From Diorhabda sublineata (taxonomy: Eukaryota; Arthropoda; Insecta; Coleoptera; Chrysomelidae): DNA of 64,000 bases. The position numbers and the translations under genes were made by a program. Shown in pieces: positions 49,401 through 57,890 of the stretch. The stretch spans positions 32,362,086 to 32,426,085 of the forward strand of contig NC_079475.1 of assembly GCF_026230105.1 (NCBI RefSeq). Reading direction: 5' to 3'. How positions within the stretch are numbered: the first letter of the stretch is position 1; every line of letters begins with the position of its first letter. The notes below the pieces were generated by a model. The model made no database searches, was not told the origin of the DNA, and worked only from the letters and a program-made list of their open reading frames with translations.

Positions 49401-52400
49401 TTGACATAAACTAACATAAACATGAAACACAAAACAAATGATTGTGATGATAAACTTAATGAGGATAGAGTTCATAGTAATAAATAAGTCATTGATAATG
49501 ATGCGTCACTGGGATAAGGGCCACTTTGAATTACTTAACTCTATAACAAATTCACAAACAGAATAAGTTTATCGAGAAAAAAATAAAATAAAATAGGAAC
49601 AATTTATTATAATTTGCAATTAACTAATAGAAAATAGTGATTTATTATATTTTTATACTAAATTGGTAAATATTAAAATTTAACCTTCCAGAAACTGTAC
49701 ATCTATAATTATTTGGCTATATCTGTGATTTTTCTTAAAAAAAACTTCAATTATTAAATAATGTTTTATAAAATGACTACAAAATGTTTTATTTACGGTA
49801 AACTAAATCGATAATCAGTACACTACTAGCGGCATGAGAAGGTATGCATTTTGCAGTGTTGCCGGAAAACAACTCTAAGCTGACAATAATAACCCTCTCC
49901 TTTTTGCACTCATTACTTGTTCACAATCTTGGATGGCCTTTAGATACATTATATTAATGAAGTTTTTGGTCTCTTGTGTTCTTAGGTCTTTGGAAATCAT
50001 CTATTACTCGAATTGTTTTCTTAACGCAGATTACTTATATTTAGATATTTCATATTACTGTTATTTGTTTTAACCAAATTGACACCATCTAGTGGTCTAA
50101 GCCTTAACTACCCAATTGACATCAGGTACAAAATACTCTAAAATTTAAATAATCTTATTCAGTTACTTATATTTTTTAAATATATTATCATAACAATGAA
50201 ATATTGATGATTAAATACAAAAAATATAAATGTGTCATTACGATAATTATTGTGAAATATCATAAAAGCACTTATTTTCTTACTCATACACTAAATTCGA
50301 ACAAATCAGTTACTAATGTTGATACAATAATTTTTGAATTTTTGAATTTTTGAATTTACCCCTGCGAAACAGTTTAATATTCATTAATAAAGCGAATAGG
50401 AAATTCACAATGTAAAAAATATGATTCCAAATATAAAAAATTGCCGAATATTATACCTTAACTCAATATTGTATTTATAGCATCAATCTTGTGAAACATT
50501 TCAAATCTTTGCAGTGTCGAATCTACGGGGAGGGGGTGGGCTTTTGGGCTGAAGCCCTCCCCACACAACGCCTAAAATATTTTTTTTCTACTACCGTGCG
50601 TAAAGTGTATACTATAGAAACACTTTCGATTGCATAAAGATACATACTTTAAGCATTAGTATGTGAAAAAACGAATTATTAGAGTCTCCTTAGTGTAGTG
50701 GCTTGAGTACGAGGCTTACATGCGGGAGGTCCCAGGTTCAAGTCTCGCTGATGCAATTTTTCATTTCTCTATTTATGTAGTAATGATTTTATTTTTAGGT
50801 GGCATTTATACTTGCCGATGAGAGGAGTTGTCAAATTTAATAACACAAATTCGTCTAATGTTTTGTTTATTTGTTCTAATCTTGACTAGAATTTTTTATT
50901 AAAATATTTTATAAGGAAAATTACCATTGAACATTGTATTTTGACAAAATTTCGTTAATAAAAAAAATATTGTATGCAATTCGCGTGTTAAAGCCCTTTT
51001 TTCACTCATATCGTCGAAAAAAGACTACTTACATAAATTGATATTTTAAGAATGTAAATTTTAAACAAATATAATTAGTTTGAAGCTCGTAAAATAATGA
51101 ACCAATTCCACTACTTCGTCTTCACTTGTATGATATACATTAACATTGTAATACTTTGTATAATGTCTTAGTTACATTTATTTTGCCTGTAATCAATCAA
51201 CAAAGTATTTTGATTTTTGTGTCCAATCCGTTTATCTAGTCTCATTGAAATGAACGCGCACTACTGAGGACGCAGATATAGTGACTCAGCGGTCATTTCA
51301 CCAAATGGTCCCCCGTTCAGCCTCCCTAATCACCCAATAAAATTCTTGATCCGCTACTGAATTTTTATAAAGATATAGGAATTAATATCTTATTTTATTG
51401 GACTTTCGTAGTAAAAAATAATATTTAAGGCCGGTTCATAAACTTTACTTTCCGTTTGACGGTACCATTCGGGGGTGACGTTTGCCGTTACCGTTCAGGG
51501 GTGACGTTTGCCGTTTGACGTGTATTTACCCTATTCATAAAATTGAGTTGCTGAAGTTAACCTAAAAATTTTGTTATTCTTTTTGGCGTGTGTAGCTACT
51601 GTTTATTGTTTTCGTGATGTTTTTGTGTTTTGTTGTAATCCGGTATTTATGGACGATATTATGGAAAATAACGAATTTTTTTTTTATTGAGAGCATTAGA
51701 CAACATCACGAGACAAACGCAAACGGATGCGATTGGCTCTTTCCTATTGCTACAAACGGACGACGGGAAAAGATAAAATTCGTTTATGTTGAAATTCAGA
51801 GCAGACCGATCTACAAAATACGACATCAAACAACAACTATGAATGATGTTATACATTTGTGTGTTTTCAATTTTGTAAACGGAGAGTCAAGTTTATAAAT
51901 CGGCCTTTTTTCTGAAAACTTCATAGAATGAACGATTACTTTCACACTTTTTGTAGAAAGATAACGTGATGTAATCGATAAATAACACTTTATTTAAAAA
52001 GTTTTGAATTTTGTTTTTTATGATTTCTTCATAGAATTCTGTCCATTTCAATAGTGTCGTCAGTGAATAGTTCTTAAAAAGTTATGGCATCTTGGATTTC
52101 TTTCTAAAATACACCGAATGGTATTTTCATATTTGCTCACTTTTTAAGCAACTTTTCTGCTGAACATGGTTTCGATCTATACCTGACACGTAGTTCTAAG
52201 GTCCAATTTTACGAGTGAAAAGTAAACCTCAAATGTCGGTATAAACTACAGATACCTTTTTCTTCACGTTTTATAAATGGCGTTTGCTGACAAACTTCGG
52301 TTCAAACATTACTGGCGGTATGGGGGTAGTTTAAACTTCAGTTTAACATGAAATGGAGGATCCGAATCCAACTTTTTCAAATTGTTCACATTTTTACGAT

Positions 52401-53186
52401 ATTATAAAGGATTTTTGGGAAATGATTGAAGATTTTATGACCTCGACGATGATGATAAAGAAATTATAAACATTGTCACGCGCCGTGAAAACAAAAAATT
52501 ATTCGCTCCAAAGCGAATATATAAGTTGTCCCACATTATTTAAATTTGTTGTGGTTCTATCTAAAAATTTTTTCTATTATTCTCATCATTAATTTCCTTG
52601 TCAACTACTCCCAATTTTTCCCTTTTCCTTCCAAGTTACCGTATCACTTTTTTTGGATACGACTGTTTCTTTGTATTTCATGGTTAACTTCACCACTTCA
52701 TAGAAATTGCACGATATTTTTCGTTCTTTGTTTATTTTTGTTTATACAACTTTCTTAAACAATTCAACTTCAAATCAAATATCGGAATAATTTTGGTTAT
52801 ATTTGTAACAATTGGCAGAAAAGTGTCTGTTCAACTGTGAGCTCTAAAATAGAACAATATTGTTAACTCTTGGCTTAAACTAGAGTTCAAACCATAGTTT
52901 AGTTTAATCTTCAGTTTACTTTAGTTTAGCACTTCAGATCACCAGTTTTATCACCAAATGCTTTATCATTATTTTACTTTTTTGGTCTCAAATTATCGTT
53001 ACAATCATTTTTGGTACTTATTTTTTAGAATCTACTGAATTTTCCCCTCATTGCAAAAAATCTAACAATTACCAAAATTATTTGTGGCATATCTTGAAAC
53101 AAATAAACTTTTTGATTTAATAAATCATCTTCTAAAAGGTTTCTTTGCGTTTTTGGAAAATCCTGTCGTAGAAGCTTTTAGAATAA

Positions 53187-53270
<84 letters not shown>

Positions 53271-55720
53271 TTTTTTTTCGTCATTATCATCATTAAGACT
53301 AAAAATGTTCCAATATCCAAATTTTTAAACAATCTGTTTGGAACTATTACTTGTCTATTGTAAATACAACAAACTTTCAAAAGTTCTCTAAATTTAGGAT
53401 CATAAGTCATTAAATACTTGTCCAATGTTAACTCAAAATGTGTCCCATGAAAAATAATCATTCCCTCACAGCATTACCAACAATCCATAAGTAGGTATAT
53501 TTTTGAGGACTTTGATGATACTCGCATTAGTTTTTGACAGTACGGTTATTGTTCGGAATGGCGAATTGACTTCCAAGTTTGTTAGAGTAATTGTGTTGGA
53601 AGAAGATTTGATTGTAATTTTTTAAAGATTACATTTTATTCAATCATTACATCACAATGAAGAATAAAAAAGGTAATAATAATATTTCAATTTTGATGGC
53701 GTAGGTAAGTATGTTTTTAGAGGTAGAAAGCATAGCGAAAAGCTAGCTGGTAACGAAAGGTTATGTTGCGAGATTTTTTTAGGTTATGATTTGTTTTGTC
53801 ATTCCCTCGTCGTAATTTCCTCATTTTGATTAAAAGTGAGGGGATGATGAGTTATGAGGTAAGGACTAAACAAGATCGACTCGGTTTTCGTACATTTTTG
53901 CTTATTGAAATTTTTCAATTACCATTCTGCTTAATTTCATCTTAAGTTAATATAACGTAGTCGAATATTAAATACATTTAAATAATTAATAATACGATTC
54001 CATAAAAAATCATCATTTCCTCACCTCACTCATCATTCCCTCATATTTAAATCGTCAAAACTGATTTTTTCTGGGGACCATCGATTTAGAGGGGTGAGGT
54101 GAAAATTAAATGAGATATTTAGGATTGTTTTACGAAGATTGTCCAAAAAGATTGCGACCTCGACCTGAAGATGTCTTCATCTATTTATGTAAGTTGGGAT
54201 ATATAAATTTGCAGATGCGTTCACCGAATGTTACTAGACGACCATCACGTTGAGGTTAGAAATATAGAAGAGGCTCTCTGCATATCAAAAGAACGTATTT
54301 GTCATGTACTGAGTGAAGAATTATTTTAGTTTATAATATTGTGAAATATGTCAGAAAATTTCCTTTTTTGAGTGTGAAAAATAGATCATATTTGGAAATC
54401 TGTTGTCTTATCCTCTATATCATAGAATTGTCAAATTTATCTACCACATTGTTAATTATGTAGATCAAGAGAAGTGCGACTTTAAGTCCAGTCCAAATTC
54501 AACTGATCGAATGATACTAAAATTTAATTAAGTTGGCCGTAACAAGTTATTGAATTTGAGTTGAAAACTTATTTTAATAATTTTTCAAGAATTATATTTG
54601 TGTTGTAATTGCTTATATTTTTTTTAACTTTATTTAACAAAAAAGAAACTGATTTTGAAAGTGTTTTTTGTTTTTTAGATAAACCTGATTATGTGTTTAA
54701 GTGTATAGCAAATTGGGAAGAAAATAAAAAATCATTTTTATTAACGTTTGACGAATTTGATCCAATATATCAATATCGTTGCTGGGTGTATGAAAAAATT
54801 GATCAAAACAATATTTTGATATCCCAAGGTAATTAATAATATTAAATTATTTATAAGAACAAAAACAAAAGTTAGAAGTTTCAATATTATATTACCAACT
54901 GTACTACCGTCTTGTATGGGGGATTAATTGAAAAAGTGTCCAGCTGTAAACAGCAAATTATAATACGAAGACTCGCCAAAATAGCGCAAGTGGAAATGAT
55001 TTGAATTTAACAGTTATATATTTTATGTACAATTTTCGAATGAATTTGTATATTAATAGTTTCTTTGAAATAGTTATGACTTTCAAAAAAAAATTATTTA
55101 CTATCCTACTCTAGTAGTTTGTGACGCTCTTTTTAAAATTCTTCCACTTGCTACTATAGCGCCACCTTAATTTGCTTTCTTTCAACAGACACTTTTCGAT
55201 ACACCGAGATGGTTCTCCTTACCTCTACACTACATAACTAATACATACATCAATTATTTATCATTATATCCTCCATTTTACGTGTTATAATTACTTTCGT
55301 TAACGCTTTATTCTCAAAGAAGGATTAGTATAAGTTTGAAATGATTAGGACACAGAAAGAAAGAGACTTCACGAAATCAGGTGCCATTTTAAATTCACTT
55401 TTTCCCGACTAAATTGTCCTTCTGCACTTTTTTTAAACAACTCTCAATATTTACTGTTATTGAAAAGAAGGACCTTCGCTATAGATTATTAATAAGATAT
55501 TTCTCAAAGTTATACTCAAACCAAAAGGTTACTTTGAACTGATATTTTCAAAATCTTTCCATTGATAGAGGAGTTCAGCATTAACAAATGCATATTTTCA
55601 GCTATGGGATCTTCCTGTAACGCATATCAAACTGCGGCTTCGTGGAATTATACAGAAGGAGCAACAGTGGCATTGAAGTTACAGAGAAACGAACATAATA
55701 GTACAAGTTCATTACATTAA
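34474..55720 (+). CDS. secreted cysteine-rich protein, copy 2, no membrane anchor (DUF7042-7045-type)
   Basis: Nine exons: 34474-34516, 38714-38965, 39380-39691, 41404-41613, 44108-44321, 48555-48791, 48871-49013, 54679-54828 and 55602-55720. They give 559 aa. Every junction has the same phase as in copy 1, and exons 4, 6 and 8 have identical lengths in both (210, 237 and 150 nt). Exon 1 encodes a signal peptide (CYLFVIFLTSLI) with likely cleavage after VYA in exon 2. Family blocks are RGLWFSIE, VCKNFDHTEKLITLF, VVEYGCLGDW, FVGEW, GNFNFTQKGDVPLETR, YRCWVYE and WNYTEGATVALKLQ. The protein ends SSLH* in exon 9, so the last exon of copy 1, with its GPI-like tail, has no counterpart. An AATAAA lies 95 nt past the stop. 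Introns reach 5.7 kb and are stuffed with transposons. Function is unknown; DUF labels are from memory. Confidence 0.82.
35136..36597 (-). pseudogene. second piggyBac-like element relic (intron 1 of copy 2)
   Basis: The left edge is TTAA followed by CCCTTTGCGCTCC (35136-35152), a typical piggyBac terminus. Transposase pieces run on the minus strand from ATG at 36597: an acidic N-terminus with in-frame stops, then PRINFSTENKVPGPQIFDID (36375-36139), HMYTDRYYTSIFLAEELL with the second catalytic Asp (35767-35528), and a C-terminal finger split between frames (SCVRDCVFCS, then CPDKPRMHMGDCFEKYHTLK at about 35340-35280). Several frameshifts are present. I found no right terminus. It is a different lineage from the element at 658-3033, with a different terminus and sequence. 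Confidence 0.8.
36598..38655. other. rest of intron 1 of copy 2, with GC-rich repeat debris
   Basis: 36900-37820 is featureless AT-rich DNA. 37840-38220 holds CCGGAAC/GAACCGG-rich sequence (many GAACCG repeats at 38090-38210). 38330-38575 is GC-rich and ends GTATGATAAGGCCCTAAG, whose inverse resembles a DNA-transposon terminus. No opposite terminus was found. Frames in this GC-rich part, at 38309-38566 and its complement, overlap on both strands and look accidental. Confidence 0.4.
40000..40460 (+). pseudogene. mariner transposase relic, C-terminal part (intron 3 of copy 2)
   Basis: About 40255-40440 translates to HDNQKIELMGHTTYSFDLEI, then RRNRF and ATPVGIGKYFQ. This is a decayed form of the mariner block from the second Asp through the YSPDLAPxDF third-Asp motif to the C-terminus. 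The preceding ~250 nt is likely the upstream part, too decayed to read. Multiple frameshifts. Confidence 0.55.
40660..41260 (+). pseudogene. second mariner transposase relic (intron 3 of copy 2)
   Basis: Pieces in order: EDNARRGHP-like (about 40757), a KKVYKIISDD-like helix-turn-helix block, YLDMQKLFSKMSATLTHNP, then a decayed TMDETW block at about 40983-41003. Finally KLFWQPAHSQNLATSDIFYA (about 41145-41210) corresponds to the third-Asp region. The order matches a whole mariner transposase with internal loss. Confidence 0.55.
42115..43436 (-). mobile_element. Penelope-like element with inverted terminal sequences (intron 4 of copy 2)
   Basis: Minus-strand coding debris at about 43030-42600 gives RSFIQDVAVLNGYNKRIVDR (reverse-transcriptase end/linker). 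Then GIYEISRDDCDGEYIGQTKR (about 42730-42670) is a clear GIY-YIG nuclease core with DCDGEYIGQT, the hallmark of Penelope-like elements. The flanks are inverted copies of each other: 42118-42480 is homologous to the reverse complement of about 43140-43400 (shared GCGTTTCGATAAC, TTGACTCACCTGTTTTATAC and TGGCGGGAATCTT blocks). The left arm itself holds a partial tandem repeat. Frames are broken, so it is not autonomous. Confidence 0.8.
42627..42908 (-). pseudogene. Penelope-like GIY-YIG endonuclease remnant
   Basis: Intact similarity covers GIYEISRDDCDGEYIGQTKR and the following VIVGFKVHIPHLKYG. These hold the GIY, YIG and arginine-helix positions of the nuclease. The longest open frame over the same bases is a shifted reading and is not the true protein. 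Confidence 0.7.
44594..45914 (-). mobile_element. DD41D-type Tc1/mariner transposon, nearly intact (intron 5 of copy 2)
   Basis: The element is 1,321 bp and is flanked by TA on both sides (44592-44593 and 45915-45916). Its terminal inverted repeats match perfectly over 29 bp (44594-44622 and 45886-45914), beginning CAGGGTGCGGCAGCATAACT. It carries one transposase frame on the minus strand with a single premature stop. The spacing of the last two catalytic aspartates is 41 residues, which from memory matches the rosa/Visitor (DD41D) lineage. Perfect ends and a nearly open frame imply recent insertion. Confidence 0.93.
44705..45781 (-). pseudogene. DD41D transposase with one nonsense codon
   Basis: The start is chosen at ATG 45781 (MRWNSEERAFAVEVYFSSGC). 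The upstream extension in frame has no ATG. The 359-codon frame runs to the stop at 44705 and is interrupted only by TGA about codon 65 (near 45588), between ASVTRR and TGVPRPIRSP. CGA to TGA by one transition is the simplest history. The protein has a helix-turn-helix N-terminus, then a second DNA-binding region (RRSARKHASALGLSDRSVRR). The catalytic domain has D1 in FFSDEAHFHL, D2 in WFQQDGATAHTS and D3 in SPDLTPCDYFLWG. Everything else appears intact, including the C-terminus LTDLIFKTQ. Confidence 0.9.
46165..46490. repeat. ~320-bp MITE with ~65-bp inverted ends
   Basis: 46172-46239 and about 46420-46483 are long inverted repeats with few mismatches (shared TAATAAAGAG, ACCGTCAGTCG and GGAAAAACCGTCAG). 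The CGTCAG motif recurs inside. No coding region. Bases just outside (TATACAG and CTGTATA) extend the symmetry. Non-autonomous; family unknown. Confidence 0.7.
47196..48150 (+). pseudogene. mariner transposase (mauritiana-like) relic B, intron 5 of copy 2
   Basis: Frames joined across stops and shifts cover almost the whole protein: MDSKQFCELIYH, GRTDNDDGERSVLQIE, LIISNRKLKLREIAEAV, the TAG stop at 47475-47477, ISEGSVFTIMHEHLT and RVPRLLTVDQKQ. TMDETWIHHYTPESKRSSAE (first Asp) and KAQQSAAKVMASVFW follow, then a decayed C-terminal half ending near EAYFEAKDKS. The intact block 47637-47837 is the best preserved. DETWIHHYTPESKR with GEPRPKxPKAQ is typical of the Mos1/mauritiana subfamily. It shares a stop codon with relic C at 59083-59600. 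Confidence 0.85.
48152..48500. other. end of intron 5 of copy 2, nothing recognised
   Basis: AT-rich sequence between mariner relic B and the polypyrimidine tract before exon 6; no separate feature seen. Confidence 0.35.
50512..51359. mobile_element. hAT-like non-autonomous element (intron 7 of copy 2)
   Basis: The left end CAGTGTCGAATCTACGGGG and the right end, inverse CAGTAGCGGATCAAGAA, are imperfect inverted repeats of the CAGTGGCGGATC type common in hAT-related elements. Flanking octamers AATCTTTG and AATTTTTA agree at 6 of 8 positions, as expected for an aged target duplication. No transposase is present. A tRNA-like segment lies inside. Confidence 0.55.
50684..50754 (+). ncRNA. tRNA-like sequence (pseudo-tRNA or SINE head)
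   Basis: An A-box-like TTAGTGTAGTGGCTTGAGTA and a B-box-like GGTTCAAGTCTC are correctly spaced for a tRNA gene, separated by an anticodon-arm-like GGCTTACATGCGGGAGG. A T run follows (50756 onward), as in Pol III termination. Acceptor, anticodon and T stems do not pair fully, so it is not a functional tRNA and no amino acid can be assigned. It lies inside the hAT-like element. Confidence 0.45.
51427..51907. repeat. ~480-bp MITE with ~31-bp TIRs (intron 7 of copy 2)
   Basis: AAGGCCGGTTCATAAACTTT at 51427 and the inverse at 51877-51907 form imperfect terminal repeats of about 31 bp. Near the left end, GGGGTGACGTTTGCCGTT is tandemly repeated (about 51473-51520). The interior frame 51614-51898 has no recognisable protein. 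The family is not identified. Confidence 0.65.
52200..54678. other. rest of intron 7 of copy 2
   Basis: Apart from the microsatellite I see only weak symmetry: TTTAACTTCAGTTT-like sequence at about 52330-52345 against 52890-52925, and a decayed inverted pair around GAGGGGATGATGAG (53839-53868) and CATCATTCCCTC (54018-54045). No coding content. Confidence 0.3.
53192..53268. repeat. (TA)n microsatellite
   Basis: About 38 uninterrupted TA units in intron 7 of copy 2. The length is likely polymorphic and may be collapsed in an assembly. Confidence 0.98.
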
Positions 55721-55814
55721 TATATTATTTTATAAGTACAAAAATATTATAATGTTGTATCCAAACATTCCGTTTCTTAATCACAATACAACGTATTATA
55801 ATGAAAATTACAAT

Positions 55815-55820
55815 AATAAA
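55815..55820 (+). promoter_or_regulatory. poly(A) signal of copy 2
   Basis: AATAAA 95 nt downstream of the proposed stop; it supports exon 9 being the last exon of copy 2. Confidence 0.5.
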
Positions 55821-55839
55821 ATTTGAAATTAGAATAATT

Positions 55840-56089
55840 ATGAATTATTTATCAGTGCTCTTGATCTTGATCGCCTGTTCTTCTGGCAATATGTCTCTTA
55901 CTTTGACAAGTGTACGGTTTGCATATATCTATTTGCTCAATAATTTTCTTCGTTCTTCTCTTATCTTTCACTTATTCCAGTGATGCTCCAATTAATAGAC
56001 ACTACTCCTGATATGAGAGCCTTGAGGTCTGCTGAAGTACGTTTGCACTCTTCACTCGATGAACCTCAATTTCCACATATGAATTTATG
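55840..56089 (+). other. possible small secreted-peptide reading, unproven
   Basis: MNYLSVLLILIACSSGNMSL (from 55840) looks like a signal peptide, 120 nt after the copy 2 stop. A possible intron from the GTGTAC near 55910 to TTATTCCAG at 55980 would join it to a short frame ending PHMNL* at 56087-56089. The donor is weak and nothing similar comes to mind. It could be the first exon of another gene or chance. Confidence 0.15.
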
Positions 56090-56099
56090 AAATGTAAAA

Positions 56100-57010
56100 A
56101 CAGCCAGAAGTCTAAAGCAACACAGTCTGTCGAATAGAATGGATGATGCAACATTTTTAAGTCAATAAATTGATTTTCGGGACGTTTTTTGAGCTGTGTG
56201 AGAAAGTGGGTTGATGAAAGATCATATTTTTCTTATCCTTTAGTCACGAATTTATAAACGTAGTTAATCCAAAAGATCACGATAAACTCCACGTTTATGG
56301 TGTCTAGAACCAAAATTCCTTTTGCATCCCAAAAATCTGATAACATCTTTTTGCAAGATTCCTGGATCCTTCTCTCTCTGGAGCCCAAGTACCCATTCCA
56401 CACCAAGCCGCAGGCTTTTGTTTGGATTTAGGATCAGGGTAATAGAGTCTACTACAAAAACCTCTTTATACTTTCTAAAACGCTCTAGGAAAGTAGCACT
56501 TATACAAAATATTTCCCACACTGTTGATGCCCAGAACTTCTACTGAATATTTTCCTGCTAATCGATAATTTTGTACTCTCATGTTTTGTTGTTGGTGTTG
56601 ATGCACTTTTTGGACTTCCTTACTGGATCATATTTAAGGCTTGTATGAACGCGTTTAAAAACAGCATCTCATCTTTCCACTGTTTAAATGAAATTTGAAG
56701 AATACTAATACAATTTTCACAATAATTCGTGAATGTATTGGTGCTACACTTTACAATACTAAGACTTTTATTATTGTATAATAGGCAAGTTTTTTATCGT
56801 ACAAAATACTATGAACCGTCAATTTTTACAAATGAGAATATACGAATAAGTTGATCGATTTACTTGAAACTTCATACTAGGTCATAAAGACGCATTACCT
56901 CTTTGAGAAAGTAAAAAGGATGAGCGTATTAGCGCCACTTATTGAAGCTGAATTGTTTACTAGAGAGTAATTGCTCCTTATTCAGATAGCGTGAAAGTTA
57001 AGTGATAATA
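56100..57010. other. intergenic DNA with unrecognised minus-strand frame
   Basis: The frame 56521-56264 (minus) includes LRLGVEWVLGLQREKDPG and LGCKRNFGSRHHKRGVYRDL. It is coding-like and less AT-rich, but I cannot assign it. A decayed transposon is the likeliest source, given the mariner relic just downstream. Confidence 0.25.
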
Positions 57011-57560
57011 CTCATTTTTTAAATTAGTTTTATTACAATAGGTTTACAATTGAATACTATCTTCTTGAAAGTAATTACTTTGGGAGGCCACGCAGCATTG
57101 GATACGGTTCTTCCACTCCTCATAGCATTACTGGAACTCGAAAACTGTTTTTCCATTTCGGGAAGAGGAAAAAAATCTGGAGAGCCCACTTCATGTGTAA
57201 GGAGGTTAAGGAGCCAAAGGAATGTATTTATTGGCTCACATCTTTCTAATCGCCACTTCATTGATGATCGACGGTGATGTGACTGTTCCCAAATCATTGT
57301 GATTATCACCTGACTTATTAGAATAGGTAACTTCTTGGATTCTGTCAACATTTTTATCGGTTCTTACAGTTTAAGGCATTCCACTGTTTGGTTTCACTTT
57401 CATGGACTCCTGTTCTTCTGAAATTGTGTTAAGTCACCAAATCTCGTAGTGTCTTGACAAAACAATATCTCCGAATACCTGATGAAGTTTTGTAACAATT
57501 TCTATTGCACTGTCCAAGTCTGGAGGAAAATTAATTTCATCCATTTTTAGAACTAACTTG
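57010..57560 (-). pseudogene. probable mariner/Tc1-superfamily relic
   Basis: Minus-strand pieces include MDEINFPPDLDSAIEIVTKL (about 57543), a KNVDRIQEV-like block, and LLTHEVGSPDFFPLPEMEKQ (about 57211-57150), resembling SPDLAPxDFFLFPxLK with deletions. AWPPKVITFKKIVFNCK (about 57095-57045) resembles the C-terminal end. Frames are broken throughout. The order fits one decayed element. Confidence 0.4.
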
Positions 57561-57890
57561 TTCAAACTCGTACTAAACATTGATGGTATGTTCACTTTTT
57601 TACCCCTTTCCCTTCCCTAAGTCACGTGCTTCTAGTGTTGCCTTAACTCTAGGTTGCAAGTCTCATCGCTCAATTTCCTTCTATTGTTCTCTTTATCGTC
57701 TTTTCACTTTGAAATATGTTTTATTCTTATGGTTAATGTTTTATTAGGTTAATGGTGTAGCCAAGGAATTTCTACTAAGTAAATTATTACACATTCAATA
57801 ACAAAAAGGGTTTAATTCGTATATTTAAAAATAAATATATTTCTTTAGTTATTAATCACAATTGCTCGCAGCTCTAGTAGATTTATAATT

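Noticed and set aside
50684..50754. Functional tRNA gene
   Set aside because: A and B boxes are present but the acceptor, anticodon and T stems do not pair, so only a tRNA-like remnant is supported.
53084..53461. Frames encoding long Ile-Tyr repeats on both strands
   Set aside because: Both are translations of the (TA)n microsatellite.
55720..55983. A tenth, GPI-encoding exon for copy 2
   Set aside because: A possible donor exists after codon AAT in exon 9, but the only acceptor-like site before the hydrophobic stretch gives an immediate stop in the required phase.
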